DNA of 64,000 nt from Tolypothrix sp. NIES-4075 (GCF_002218085.1 NZ_BDUC01000002.1:434001-498000), one strand, 5' to 3'; positions 41,973-52,040 are shown, counted from the first letter of the stretch. Numbers and translations: made by a program. The notes: a model not told the origin generated them from the letters alone.

Positions 41973-42770
41973 TCAAGGAAATTTAAATTCCCACTCAGAC
42001 AATTGATTAACCCCCCCACTATAGGTGAGATTATATTGCAATGGCGTTATACTGATGTAGTTTTTACGGATAACATCCACGTCAGTGGGTACATTTTCAG
42101 GCAAATTTAAATCGGATGGCGGTTCTACATCTTCTAGAACTTCTCCGGTTAACCAGTAGTATGTTTTTCCACGCGGATCGATGCGCTTGTCAAAAACGTC
42201 TACGTAGCGTCGCACTCCCTGACGGGTAATAGTCACTCCAGCAATTTCTGACCACTTGACAGCGGGAATGTTGACGTTAAGCAACATCAATTCTGGTATG
42301 GGTTTTGCTGCTATTTGGTCTAGGAGAATTTTGGCAAAGTCAGCAGCAGGTTGAAAATCTTTGCAAGTGTGGCTGCTAAGACTCAATGCCACACTGGGAA
42401 TGCCTTCAATTATACCCTCCATTGCGGCAGAAACAGTTCCGGAATAAAGAATTTCGGTTCCCAAATTAGCACCTTGATTAATGCCAGAAAGAACCAAATC
42501 GGGGGGAGACTCTAGCAAAGCCCACAGAGCTAATTTAACACAATCGGAAGGAGTGCCATCGCAAGCCCAGGCATTGACAGCAGGATGAAACACCGATTCA
42601 ATGATTTCGGCGCGAATTGGTTGGTGTAAAGTTAGTCCGTGTCCGGTTGCCGATCGCTCGCGATCTGGGCAAACTACAGTCACATCATGACCGGCTTGTG
42701 CTAAACAATTGGCTAAAGTCCGAATCCCTAAAGCCGCAATCCCGTCATCATTGCTAATTAGTAATTTCAT
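41973..42770 (-). CDS. surE: 5'/3'-nucleotidase SurE
   Basis: 265 residues. The metal-binding N-terminus is LLISNDDGIAALG. SGINQGANLGTEILYSGTVSAA is the family core, given here as its two halves SGINQGANLG and YSGTVSAA. SurE removes phosphate from nucleoside monophosphates and may act in stationary phase. It is divergent from pheS across a 263-bp gap with degenerate AGTCAATAGT repeats. Confidence 0.93.
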   Translation of the reverse strand: MKLLISNDDGIAALGIRTLANCLAQAGHDVTVVCPDRERSATGHGLTLHQPIRAEIIESVFHPAVNAWACDGTPSDCVKLALWALLESPPDLVLSGINQGANLGTEILYSGTVSAAMEGIIEGIPSVALSLSSHTCKDFQPAADFAKILLDQIAAKPIPELMLLNVNIPAVKWSEIAGVTITRQGVRRYVDVFDKRIDPRGKTYYWLTGEVLEDVEPPSDLNLPENVPTDVDVIRKNYISITPLQYNLTYSGGVNQLSEWEFKFP

Positions 42771-43033
42771 GAGTTAAGAGTCAACAGTCAATAGTCATTC
42801 TTTCCACAGTCAATAGTTAAGAGTTAAGAGACAATTGTCAATGTCCGTCGTCACATGTATCAGGCAAAAAAAACATACTTACACACCCGATCGCCTTTAA
42901 ACTGGTAAAAAGAGGTTTGGCTTTAACCCTTGCCTTTAGCTCATTCATGGCATATTACTAAGGTCATTAGTCTTTTAACCAATGACTCTTGACAATCGAC
43001 TGTTGACAATTGACTAATTCACAACTGTAAGAA

Positions 43034-44035
43034 ATGACGAATCAGCCCAGCAATTTAGAGGCTCAACTTTTAGCACTGCGAATTGAAGGAGAAAAAGCGA
43101 TCGCAGCTGCCGATAGCTTAGAACGCCTAGAAGAACTAAGAGTCGGCTACCTTGGTAAAAAAGGGGAATTGTCCACGCTGTTGCGGAGTATGGGACAATT
43201 AAGTGCGGAAGAACGACCAAAAATTGGGGCGATCGGCAATACAGTCAAAGAAAGCCTTCAAACCAGTTTAGACAAACAACGCACCTCTTTAGAAGCTGCT
43301 CAAATTCACGCACAGCTAGAGGCAGAAACTCTAGATGTGACAATGCCGGGAATTTACAGCCCCCAAGGACGCATCCATCCCTTGAATGGTATTATCGACC
43401 AAGCGCTAGATATCTTTGTCGGTATGGGCTACACCGTGGCTCAAGGTCCAGAGATGGAAACAGATTACTACAATTTCGAGGCTCTGAATACTCCCCCCGA
43501 CCACCCTGCCCGTGATATGCAGGATACTTTCTACCTCCCAGATGGAAATCTCCTACGTACTCAAACCTCCTGTGTACAAATTCGTTACATGGAAGCCGAA
43601 GAACCACCAATTCGGATTGTAGCTCCAGGACGAGTTTATCGGAAAGATGATGTAGACGCTACCCATTCGGCAGTTTTTCATCAAATCGAACTTTTAGCAA
43701 TTGACGAAGGACTAACTTTTACAGACCTCAAAGGCACTATTAAGCTGTTTTTAGAAGCAATGTTTGGTGAATTACCAATTCGCTTCCGCGCTAGTTATTT
43801 CCCTTTTACAGAACCTTCTGCGGAAGTCGATTTGCAGTGGAATGGACGCTGGTTGGAAGTTATGGGCTGCGGTATGGTCGATCCGAATGTGTTGAAAGCT
43901 GTGGGCTACGACCCAGAAGTTTATACTGGATTTGCCGCCGGTTTTGGTGTCGAACGCTTTGCGATGGTTTTACACCAAATGGATGATATTCGCAGATTAT
44001 ACAATAGCGATTTGCGCTTTTTACGCCAATTTTAG
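43034..44035 (+). CDS. pheS: Phenylalanyl-tRNA synthetase alpha subunit
   Basis: 333 residues. An N-terminal coiled-coil arm (about 1-90) precedes the class II core: HPLNGIIDQALDIF (motif 1), LLRTQTSCVQIRYM, GRVYRKDDVDATHSAVFHQ (motif 2) and AAGFGVERFAMVLHQMDD (motif 3). It charges tRNA-Phe together with PheT, which is not in the window. This intact gene shows that the split PheRS-like gene at 24-27 kb is a paralogue, not the essential enzyme. Confidence 0.96.
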   Translation: MTNQPSNLEAQLLALRIEGEKAIAAADSLERLEELRVGYLGKKGELSTLLRSMGQLSAEERPKIGAIGNTVKESLQTSLDKQRTSLEAAQIHAQLEAETLDVTMPGIYSPQGRIHPLNGIIDQALDIFVGMGYTVAQGPEMETDYYNFEALNTPPDHPARDMQDTFYLPDGNLLRTQTSCVQIRYMEAEEPPIRIVAPGRVYRKDDVDATHSAVFHQIELLAIDEGLTFTDLKGTIKLFLEAMFGELPIRFRASYFPFTEPSAEVDLQWNGRWLEVMGCGMVDPNVLKAVGYDPEVYTGFAAGFGVERFAMVLHQMDDIRRLYNSDLRFLRQF

Positions 44036-44121
44036 GCTGGATAGTGGATAGGAGTTAGGAGTTAGTGGATAGTGGTTAGTTGTGAAGAAATATCAACTAA
44101 CAACTATCAACCAACAACTAA

Positions 44122-45567
44122 CTACTTGCTGCAATTATCGCAATGTCCACAATGCCAGTTTGCCGCTTCTTTGTCAAAACCAAACGCATTTAATAAAAAT
44201 TGCCAGCGACATCGCTTTGTTGTCAGATATTGATTCATCTGCTTTGCAGGATGTAATTGCGTCGGTGATTGGTTTGGTCTGCTTTCTCCAATGCTGTAAT
44301 TGAAAGGGTCAAGCCAGTTTAACTGACCGCTGCTGTGTAGTAAAGAAAGAGCAACAGCACCATCGGGAAATTGTTTGGTTACTGCATTGACTTCTCCCTT
44401 TTTCGGCAGTTTTTTCATCAGTTGCTGTGCGGAAAGTTGTTGCGATCGCATCCGATCCTCAAAAAACTTCTGTCTTTGCTTATCCTCTGGATCTAACCAT
44501 CCCGTAGGTTCACTAATCAACATCAACGCTTGCGCTGGTTTCCCATCTCTTCCAGCGCGTCCGATTTCTTGCACATACTCCGAAAGCAAATGGGGTGCGT
44601 GGAAGTGAATCACCCAACGCACATCTGGCTTATTTATCCCCATCCCAAACGCACAAGTACAAACAACAAACATGGTTTTTCCACTTAGCCAACTCGCTTC
44701 TACTGCACGGCGTTCTTCTGCACCCAATCCCGCATGATAAGAAGTTGTAGAATAACCTTTTTCTCTCAACCACTCAGCTAAATTCTCGCTATCTCGCCGA
44801 GTGCGTACATAAACTAACCCAGGTTCTTGTTTCCGTTCTTGAATAAACTTTAATAAATGTTGCTTTCTTCCGCGTGGTGTCCAAACAATGCGAACACTCA
44901 GGTTAAGATTAGAGCGGTACGGATTAACACGAAAAAACGCTGGTTGCTCTAATCTTAAGACTTCTTTAATAGTTTTTTGAGACCGAGGATCGGCGGTGGC
45001 GGTGAAAGCGGCTACGCTGATGTGTGTTCCCTGTGGTTTGAATTTTAGCAGCGCTGGTCGCACCGCCCCCAACCTTCGATAAGCTGGTCGAAATGTATCG
45101 CCCCATTGTACCAGACAATGTGCCTCATCTAATATCAATCCGTTAATTTTTAACTGCGGCTGACACAATCTTTCCCAAACTGGCGCACTCAGTAAAGTTT
45201 CTGGCGATAAATACAGCAATCTTAGCTGTTGGCGTTCCAAAGCTTGCAAAACCGCACGTCGCTGGGAAGAAGGCAATTCACTATGCAAAAGCGCTGCACT
45301 CAAGTTGCGCTGACGTAGTTCCTGCACTTGGTTTTCCATTAACGCCACCAATGGCGAAACTACTAGCGTTAATCCTGTTTGTAGCAGTGCCGGCAACTGA
45401 AAGCAAATAGACTTTCCGCCACCTGTGGGCATAATAATTAATGCGTCTTTTTCTGCCAACAAACAGCGGATAATTTCTGCTTGTGGAAAACGAAAATCTT
45501 CATAACCCCAAATTTTTTGAAAAGCAGCACGGACATCTTTCCAAGCTGGGGGTTGATGTTGATTCAT
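44122..45567 (-). CDS. RecQ-family ATP-dependent DNA helicase (short form)
   Basis: 481 residues from the ATG giving MNQHQPPAWK. Helicase motifs: IIMPTGGGKSICFQLPAL (I), LILDEAHCLVQWG (II, DEAH), VAAFTATA (III), GMGINKPDVRWVIHF (V), QEIGRAGRDG (VI). The end has a four-Cys zinc site (CRWQFLLNAF...CGHCDNC). No HRDC domain is present, so it is a short RecQ. The STRR-like inverted tract at 44050-44120 separates it from pheS. Confidence 0.9.
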   Translation of the reverse strand: MNQHQPPAWKDVRAAFQKIWGYEDFRFPQAEIIRCLLAEKDALIIMPTGGGKSICFQLPALLQTGLTLVVSPLVALMENQVQELRQRNLSAALLHSELPSSQRRAVLQALERQQLRLLYLSPETLLSAPVWERLCQPQLKINGLILDEAHCLVQWGDTFRPAYRRLGAVRPALLKFKPQGTHISVAAFTATADPRSQKTIKEVLRLEQPAFFRVNPYRSNLNLSVRIVWTPRGRKQHLLKFIQERKQEPGLVYVRTRRDSENLAEWLREKGYSTTSYHAGLGAEERRAVEASWLSGKTMFVVCTCAFGMGINKPDVRWVIHFHAPHLLSEYVQEIGRAGRDGKPAQALMLISEPTGWLDPEDKQRQKFFEDRMRSQQLSAQQLMKKLPKKGEVNAVTKQFPDGAVALSLLHSSGQLNWLDPFNYSIGESRPNQSPTQLHPAKQMNQYLTTKRCRWQFLLNAFGFDKEAANWHCGHCDNCSK

Positions 45568-45851
45568 AATTGATGGTAAGTAGATACACCCTTCTCCTTG
45601 CACACTTCATTTACATGACGTGAGTTATTAATATAGCTTGGCTATTAAGTTAAAGGTTCAGTATTTTCTATATCTTTATGTATAAAAAAAATAAATTTCA
45701 TTTTGAATACTCAAAATATGCCTGAAAGACGAGTGAAAATAGAGAGTAGTGAACAGCAGCTATCATTTTTGACAACTTTAATGCGCTGACCGCACAGATG
45801 AATTAGAATTAATTACCATATCTAAACACTTTAAATAATCAATGTATTCTG

Positions 45852-46289
45852 ATGAAGGAAGAATTAAAACATAAGTTTTATATCAGCACCGATAAATCTA
45901 AATTAGATATAAAAGCAATTCATGATTTTTTACAAAGTTTCTATTGTTATGAAAATATTCCATTAACAATTGTCGAAAAGTCAATCAAAAATTCTTTATG
46001 CTTCGGACTTTATGAAAGTAATACGCAACTTGGCTTTGCGAGAGTCATCACTGATTATGCAACTTCTGCGTTGTTAAAAGATGTTTTTATTCTTGAGCCT
46101 TATCGAGGACAAGGTTTAGGTAAATGGTTTGTCAACTATATTTTGGAATATCCAGAATTACAAGATGTTCAAAGGTGGTTATTAGGAACAAAAGATGCCC
46201 ACGGGCTTTATCGTCGTTACGGTTTTAAAAATTTGACAGAACCAGAAAAAATTATGATGCGTTTAAATCATAATGCTCATCAGTTGTGA
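45852..46289 (+). CDS. GNAT family N-acetyltransferase
   Basis: 145 residues. The acetyl-CoA motif is VFILEPYRGQGLGKWFV, preceded by LGFARVITDYAT. It resembles the small arginine/lysine-lacking GNAT group with the ending LYRRYGFKNL. Substrate unknown. The 284 bp upstream, separating it from the divergent recQ, has no gene. Confidence 0.8.
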   Translation: MKEELKHKFYISTDKSKLDIKAIHDFLQSFYCYENIPLTIVEKSIKNSLCFGLYESNTQLGFARVITDYATSALLKDVFILEPYRGQGLGKWFVNYILEYPELQDVQRWLLGTKDAHGLYRRYGFKNLTEPEKIMMRLNHNAHQL

Positions 46290-47057
46290 GATTTGATGAG
46301 GACAAGGGGAGTTTGTTAACAGGGAGACAAGAAGAATAATTCTTCTTTCCCCCTCAACGGGAGAGCCAGTCCCCTCGTGGCACAAAGAATTGCTTCTTGT
46401 GCTTCTGGCGATCGCGGTCTTCGTACACCTAAAGGCGATTTTCTTCACTCATTTTTCTCATCACCGCTTTCCTTAAATAATACGATACGTATTAGATTAA
46501 ATACTAGCTTTCATAAGCTGACGGGATGATATAAGGCACATGATAACGAAAAAAGATACACTCGGCAACATCCAGATCCACGACAGACAACGAGCAATTA
46601 AATACACGGTGAATCCAGTCGTTGGTGTGCCTATGCCGTCTATTCCTACTGGCTCTCGCGTTCGGCTGGAATAACATTGAGTCCGGTCTCCCCTAAAGGC
46701 TACAAAGTTAGGACTTACGGATTGACAAGATAAACGAAATATGGGTTAGCGCGATAAAAATGAAGGCAAAATACTATCATTTATCTTCATTAGAATTACG
46801 CATTGACATACTTAAAGTTTTGACATATTCTGAACAAGTTTGTGTAAAGTAGACAACTTGAGGAAACGTTTAAGCCCTTACTTACGTAAGTACGCTTTAC
46901 TTTACTCCGGGTTGATATAAGCTCAAATCCAATGAGGATGCCAAATTCCTTGGAATTAAACAAAGAGTTTTTCAGGGTTTTGCCTCTACCAACTTTGAGC
47001 AAGAAGACTCACTCCTGTGTGAGCTTCAGCCAACCTTGATGAAAAGAGAAGAGGCAA
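46290..47057. other. Large intergenic region (768 bp)
   Basis: No gene recognised. Perfect palindromes GAAGAATAATTCTTC (46331-46345) and TACTTACGTAAGTA (46879-46892) are present. TTGACATA at 46803 and TTGACATATT at 46819 resemble -35 boxes upstream of the 408-residue gene. The long leader of that gene, some 200 bases, has no riboswitch I can name. Confidence 0.4.
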
Positions 47058-48284
47058 ATGATAATTTCTGATTCTAGTACCTTGAGTACTATTAGCCATG
47101 CTCTCAATGCTGCTTCCCTAATCAGCGCTAGCATTCAAAATCAATCAAGCTTGAGTCTGAGTAAAGATACTAAACCGCAGCTAGCAAATAGCTCAAAAAG
47201 GCTTTCACACCCAACTCCTACTACTCCCACTTTCATAGCCCAAGCTAGCACTCCAACATTCAGCTCGGATGCTAGCAAATGCAGTCAAAGTCAACCACGC
47301 GACAAGTACACACAGCCGTTTGCGTGCGACAGCATCTGGAATATGCCGATTGGATCAAACGCGCGATACGTTGATGCCCATATCGGCTCAACGAGCGTTG
47401 GAGTTGATACCGAATGGTTCATCATAACCAACGAAAGCGACCCAGCTGTGCCAACCTATATGCCTGGTGCTTGGGGTCAAGGTCGCTGCACCGGCTCTAC
47501 GCCGGAGCAGCAGGCGCAGTGGCATCCGGAAGCGGGTCAGCCGTTGAAGGTTCCTTACGATCTCGTGATTGAGGATGCAAAGCCAGGGTATACTCCCAAC
47601 AACTCCTCGGCATTCTTGATGCCGGATGGCAGAACCCTGGTATCTTATAACGTCACCACCCGTTGCCAGCAGGGTGCCCCGCTTTATGGCGTTTGGTTTG
47701 GACAGCAGGACATCTACGGCGATGGCATTGACGGTGGACATGGTGGCTCAGGTATGTCGAGCATTGGCGGTAGCATTCGCAAAGGTGAGTTGTTGAACGA
47801 CGACCCTATCCGTCACGCACTCAAGATTGTTATCTGGGGCAAGTGGCTGCATTACAATTCTGCATCGTCAACCCCTGGTCGCCGCTGGCCCGCCCGTCTT
47901 GCTGATTTTAATGCAGCAAACCAATACCTTGGCTCTAACCCGGCGCTGGTTATGGGTTCGTTGCTAGCAATTCCACCCAATGTCACAGCAGAAAGCTTGG
48001 GACTGACTAGCAAAGCAGGCAAGAAAATCTTTGAAGCGATGCAAAACTACGGTGCTTACGTCGTTGACGATTCCGGGTGGGACTACAATTACCTCTGCCT
48101 TGAGCGAAGCGCCGAGCAAGAGTATGAGCAAGTCACCGGAAATCAAATTCATGGAGATGCAGCGCTCCAAGCTGACTTCGCCAAAATCATTGCTGCGGTG
48201 AAGGTTGTGGACAACAACGGATCGGACAGTATTGGTGGAGGTGGTACACCACGCCAACCTTTAGCAGCACCAATTGGAAATTAG
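47058..48284 (+). CDS. Probable extracellular protein of unknown family
   Basis: 408 residues from ATG. The first 70 are Ser/Thr-rich and end in TPTFIAQASTPTF. A compact domain follows (about 85-400) with SIWNMPIGSNARYVDAHIG, Trp/Gly/His-rich loops (GIDGGHGGSGMSSIGGSI) and VIWGKWLHYN. The style is that of secreted carbohydrate-active or surface proteins, but no catalytic motif is certain, and no standard signal peptide is visible. The gene is distinctly GC-richer than its surroundings, which suggests transfer. Confidence 0.6.
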   Translation: MIISDSSTLSTISHALNAASLISASIQNQSSLSLSKDTKPQLANSSKRLSHPTPTTPTFIAQASTPTFSSDASKCSQSQPRDKYTQPFACDSIWNMPIGSNARYVDAHIGSTSVGVDTEWFIITNESDPAVPTYMPGAWGQGRCTGSTPEQQAQWHPEAGQPLKVPYDLVIEDAKPGYTPNNSSAFLMPDGRTLVSYNVTTRCQQGAPLYGVWFGQQDIYGDGIDGGHGGSGMSSIGGSIRKGELLNDDPIRHALKIVIWGKWLHYNSASSTPGRRWPARLADFNAANQYLGSNPALVMGSLLAIPPNVTAESLGLTSKAGKKIFEAMQNYGAYVVDDSGWDYNYLCLERSAEQEYEQVTGNQIHGDAALQADFAKIIAAVKVVDNNGSDSIGGGGTPRQPLAAPIGN

Positions 48285-48691
48285 AAGCGATTAGTGCTTA
48301 CGGCGACGGAAGAAAAAAGCGGCGTTGCACCAATCAAGCAGATGATGCGATAAGCGAAGGTTTATAGCGATTTTCGGTTGTGTCCAATACACCAACAGAC
48401 CTAACCCCCCTTCCCTATAAGGGAATGGGGGAAATTATCCCTTTTTTCTAAGGGGAGGGACGACTTTGCCACAAGGCAAAGTCACCTTCTAGAGGTCAGT
48501 TTGTATTCCACCCAACTAAGAACCGCTATAAGCAAAGCTTATCGTTTCCAGGTTGCGGTTGCGTACCCGCACCGATACAGAACCATACAAGCTATACCCA
48601 AAGAAATTACCCCAAAGATTCTCCGGAATAACCATAAACCATATGGATATTTTTTTATCAGCCAAAAAAGCGTCAAGGAGATATCTAGATT
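48285..48691. other. Intergenic region with hairpin repeats
   Basis: Contains CCCTTCCCTATAAGGGAATGG and CCCTTTTTTCTAAGGGGAGGG-type stems, and CTTTGCCACAAGGCAAAG (about 48464-48481). These are common dispersed repeats; no gene is evident. Confidence 0.5.
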
Positions 48692-49267
48692 ATGGTGAGG
48701 GTAATTCCATATCTTCTCCACAGACCAACCCTAGAATTAGGTGCAAGTCGTGAAGAAGTCAAACAAATGCAAAAAATTCTCAATCAGCGGCTAAGTGAAC
48801 TTGATACCGCATCGTCGTTTCCCCAAAATGTGGCGGAAACTGGCTATTTTAATCAAAACACTTTAGTTGCGGTTAAATACCTGCAATGCTTGACTTTTTT
48901 ACCGATAGATGGGATTGTCGGACCAAAAACTTGGGCTTTCTTGTGTGAGGGACCCGCTAGCTTGCCACGCTTGCATGTTGGCACTGCTAGTTCAGTAGTT
49001 AAAGCTGTTCAGGAGGCACTAAGATACGCTGGTTACTACTTTGGTGCAGTCGATGGTGTCTTTCAACAAAAAACTGCTGCTGCTGTCAAAGATTTTCAAG
49101 TATCTTGCCAAATGACCGCCGATGGTGTGATTAATCCTCAAACCTGGAAGGCGTTAATCAAGTTAGATGCTCATGCGAAATACTGTTACGTTAACATGAT
49201 TGACAGCTGTTATGAAAAGCACGAGCATTGGGACGGAAGTTTTTCTTACGTCAATTGGCATAATTGA
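48692..49267 (+). CDS. Peptidoglycan-binding domain protein (two PG_binding_1 repeats)
   Basis: 191 residues. Two repeats of the wall-binding three-helix module are visible: GYFNQNTLVAVKYLQ...DGIVGPKTWAFL and GAVDGVFQQKTAAAVKDFQ...DGVINPQTWKAL. No signal peptide and no catalytic domain are seen, so it is a binding-only protein or partner of an amidase. Its 3' end overlaps the 3' end of the convergent PPOX gene by 17 bp. Confidence 0.85.
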   Translation: MVRVIPYLLHRPTLELGASREEVKQMQKILNQRLSELDTASSFPQNVAETGYFNQNTLVAVKYLQCLTFLPIDGIVGPKTWAFLCEGPASLPRLHVGTASSVVKAVQEALRYAGYYFGAVDGVFQQKTAAAVKDFQVSCQMTADGVINPQTWKALIKLDAHAKYCYVNMIDSCYEKHEHWDGSFSYVNWHN

Positions 49268-49931
49268 TATGCACGCGAGTGTAATTTTGTATATAAGTCG
49301 GTGGAGTAATACCTGGTTGCAGACGAGAATCAGCGATCGCTTCACCAGCAACTAATTGCAATGGTACAACACCCGCCCACACTGGCAAATCGTAGTCTGC
49401 TTCATCATCTAATGGCGCACCAGTCCGCATTTTGGCAGATGCTTCGGCTAGGGGAAGTGATAGTACTAAGGTTCCCTGTAATTCTTGGTGGCTGGGTTGG
49501 CGTACTTCTGCCCATCTTCCGGGTACTACATGCTCGGTGAAAGCTCGTAGAGCCTCTAGCTTTTCTTCGGCATCTTTTACTAGGCTTGCTGTACCAAATA
49601 TGACTACAGAACGATAGTTCATTGAGTGATGGAAGGCTGAACGCGCCATTACCAGTCCATCAAGTAAGGTGACCGTAAGGCAAACTTCAATACCAGTAAT
49701 TAAAGATCGCAACATGCGACTTGCTGGTGAACCGTGTATGTAAAGTTGGTCTTCCACGCGACCATAAGCAGTGGGAATGACGAACGGCTGATTATCTATT
49801 GTAAATCCAAGATGACAAATTAAGCCTTCATCTAAAATTTGATAGATAACTTTCTGTTCATAATTTCCGCGCTGGGGTAGTCGTTTGATTTGGCTGCGTT
49901 GTGTGGGAGTTAGGTTTTCTGGATTATTCAT
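49251..49931 (-). CDS. Pyridoxamine 5'-phosphate oxidase-family flavoprotein
   Basis: 226 residues. The split-barrel FMN fold shows ICHLGFTIDNQPFVIPTAYGR, RSAFHHSMNYRSVVIFGTA and the ARSAFHHS region. This is the nitroimidazole-resistance/flavin-nucleotide-binding subgroup, not PdxH itself. Such genes often lie beside MocR/PdxR-type regulators, as here (GNAT gene between them). It may modify a vitamin B6-related or flavin substrate; this is inference from neighbours. Confidence 0.82.
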   Translation of the reverse strand: MNNPENLTPTQRSQIKRLPQRGNYEQKVIYQILDEGLICHLGFTIDNQPFVIPTAYGRVEDQLYIHGSPASRMLRSLITGIEVCLTVTLLDGLVMARSAFHHSMNYRSVVIFGTASLVKDAEEKLEALRAFTEHVVPGRWAEVRQPSHQELQGTLVLSLPLAEASAKMRTGAPLDDEADYDLPVWAGVVPLQLVAGEAIADSRLQPGITPPTYIQNYTRVHINYAN

Positions 49932-49938
49932 AGATGAT

Positions 49939-50436
49939 TTAGAGCGCTGAAGCGCTCACTACGAGATTAAGTATCATTTGATTGTTTTCTGAGAAATTAA
50001 GACTTGAGTAAACTGGTTTACCTGCTGGTGAGGCATTGAGAATTACTTGGGTGCAGGCGATCGCCTTCAAATACTCAACTGCTATGCTAGTTAATTGTTT
50101 GGCTATGCCTTGTCTGCGGTAAGATGGTTCGACGTAAACGCCCCAAATGTATCCGGGTTTGCGGTACTCTGGTTTGAGAACATTTGGGTATAAACCCGCA
50201 AATATTTGACAACTCGCAGAGCCAATAATTACATCATCAACTTCTGCAACAAAGCCTTTATAAAACAAATCTCGACGCGCCATGTTGATATACTCAAGGG
50301 TGATATCATGCCAATCTGGGTTGATGGCATTTTCCAAAACGCCAATATCTTGCCACATTTGGTAAAAGTGCTGTGCAATCAGTAAGTCTTCTTGGGGTAT
50401 TGCTTCTCTGATGATGATTTGTCTTTGCGTCAGCAT
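49939..50436 (-). CDS. GNAT family N-acetyltransferase with repeat-derived C-terminus
   Basis: 165 residues from the ATG 7 bp after GAGG. The acetyl-CoA motif is VYVEPSYRRQGIAKQL. The last residues (VVSASAL) are translated from a GTAGTGAGCGCT palindrome, so the native end may have been replaced. It lies 7 bp upstream of the PPOX gene on the same strand, likely one transcript, divergent from the MocR-type gene. Substrate unknown. Confidence 0.8.
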   Translation of the reverse strand: MLTQRQIIIREAIPQEDLLIAQHFYQMWQDIGVLENAINPDWHDITLEYINMARRDLFYKGFVAEVDDVIIGSASCQIFAGLYPNVLKPEYRKPGYIWGVYVEPSYRRQGIAKQLTSIAVEYLKAIACTQVILNASPAGKPVYSSLNFSENNQMILNLVVSASAL

Positions 50437-50475
50437 TATTTGCCTCACTTTCAGCACTTTTAAAGCGTAATTATC

Positions 50476-50528
50476 AAAGTGGTCTTATACAAGAGCCACT
50501 TTTGTGATTTAATATGAGTCCACTTTGG
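50476..50528. promoter_or_regulatory. Putative MocR/PdxR operator with three AAAGTGG half-sites
   Basis: AAAGTGGTCTTATA (plus, 50476-50489), AGAGCCACTTT (50492-50502, inverse of AAAGTGGCTCT) and GAGTCCACTTT (50516-50526, inverse of AAAGTGGACTC). They lie between the divergent GNAT/PPOX and regulator genes. MocR-type proteins are known to bind repeated sites of this general kind in such intergenic regions. Confidence 0.6.
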
Positions 50529-50579
50529 ATAGAATGGAAACGCAGAGGATGTGGAGGAAAGCGCAAAGGTACGCAGAGT

Positions 50580-52040
50580 ATGGATTTAGCTATAACGCTT
50601 GACAACAATTCCCGTTTACCATTACATCAGCAGCTTTACCAAGAATTGCGATTGTGCATCCTCAATGGAAGATTATCGCCTGGGGGACGGATTCCTTCTA
50701 CGCGATCGCTTGCAAAATCTCTGGGAATTTCTCGTACTACTGTCACCCAAAGTTATGAACAACTACTTTGCGAGGGTTATTTAGAAACTGTTGTGGGTTC
50801 TGGTACGTTTGTCTGCGCTCAACTTCCAGATGATTTGTTGCGTTCAACACCGATTGAGTCTGCTGGAAAAATTACTCGTCCACCAGTCAAGTTAAATCAG
50901 TATGCAATCATTTTATCTAATACAGAGAATGTCCCTAGAATTGCTGAAGTAAATGCCCAAATTAACTTTCGCTACGGACGACCGGCTTTTGAGCAATTTC
51001 CGATTAAGTTGTGGCGTCGGCTACTTGGGCGTTATTGTAGCTCTAATTTGAATTGGTTGGACTATTCAATAGATCCTTTGGGTTATAAAGGGTTGCGAGA
51101 AGCGATCGCTTTTTATCTATCTTCCCGCGCTGTGAAGTGCGAAGCAAATCAAGTGCTAATTACTAACGGTACGCAGCAAGCACTCGATTTAATTGTTCGT
51201 TTGTTGATTACGCCAGGTGATACGATCGCACTTGAAGATCCAGGTTATCTCAGCGCTCGGTTAATCTTTCAGACTAAAGGTGCGAAACTTTTACCGATTG
51301 CTGTGGATGAGTCAGGTTTGCTAGTTAAAGAACTGACAAATTATACAAACGAACCGATTCGGCTGGTTTACGTGACACCTTCTCATCAATTCCCCACCGG
51401 CGCAACTTTATCTCTACCACGTCGCTTGGAATTACTCGCTTGGGCGCAGCAAACTGGGGCGATGATTATTGAAGATGATTATGATAGCGAGTATCGTTAT
51501 GGCGATAGACCGATTCCGGCTTTGCAAGGATTGGATCGCAGTGATTCAGTATTATATAGTGGTACTTTTTCCAAAGTGCTGTTTCCTGGCTTGCGGATTG
51601 GTTATTTAGTGCTGCCAAAAAGCTTAGTTGCTTTATTTGCCCGTGCAAAGTGGTTAAGCGATCGCCATTTACCAATATTAGAACAGCAAGTGCTTGCAGA
51701 CTTCATTACCGAAGGACATTTAGAACGTCACATCAGAAAAATGCGCGAACTTTACGATCGCCGTCGTCAAGTTCTCGTCAAAGCCTTAAAAATTAACTTT
51801 GGAGAAAAGGCTACAATTTTAGGCGAAAAAGCGGGAATTCATTTAATGGTACAGTTACACACTCAGCATAGCGATGAAGAGATAATTCAACGTGCTGCAA
51901 AAGTTGGTATCGCGATGATGTCTGCTGCTCCTCAGTATCTCACACCGCATCGCACAGGTGAATTTATCTTTGGCTACGGTGAACTCAATTCCCACCAGTT
52001 ATCTGAGGGAATTCGCAGATTAGCTGAGATAATTTCGTAG
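50580..52040 (+). CDS. MocR/PdxR-type GntR regulator with aminotransferase domain
   Basis: 486 residues from the ATG giving MDLAITLDNN; the upstream reading passes through an ACGCAGAGG-type repeat and is rejected. GntR winged helix about 10-80 (SLAKSLGISRTTVTQSYEQL), then a fold type I aminotransferase-like domain with the PLP Lys in YSGTFSKVLFPGLRIG. Such proteins sense PLP or amino compounds and control B6 or GABA genes. The stop codon lies within a TCGTAGTGAG repeat word. Confidence 0.88.
   Translation: MDLAITLDNNSRLPLHQQLYQELRLCILNGRLSPGGRIPSTRSLAKSLGISRTTVTQSYEQLLCEGYLETVVGSGTFVCAQLPDDLLRSTPIESAGKITRPPVKLNQYAIILSNTENVPRIAEVNAQINFRYGRPAFEQFPIKLWRRLLGRYCSSNLNWLDYSIDPLGYKGLREAIAFYLSSRAVKCEANQVLITNGTQQALDLIVRLLITPGDTIALEDPGYLSARLIFQTKGAKLLPIAVDESGLLVKELTNYTNEPIRLVYVTPSHQFPTGATLSLPRRLELLAWAQQTGAMIIEDDYDSEYRYGDRPIPALQGLDRSDSVLYSGTFSKVLFPGLRIGYLVLPKSLVALFARAKWLSDRHLPILEQQVLADFITEGHLERHIRKMRELYDRRRQVLVKALKINFGEKATILGEKAGIHLMVQLHTQHSDEEIIQRAAKVGIAMMSAAPQYLTPHRTGEFIFGYGELNSHQLSEGIRRLAEIIS

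Noticed and set aside
48501..48753. Several 60-66-codon overlapping frames before the peptidoglycan-binding gene
   Set aside because: They overlap each other on both strands with no motifs; judged to be chance frames.
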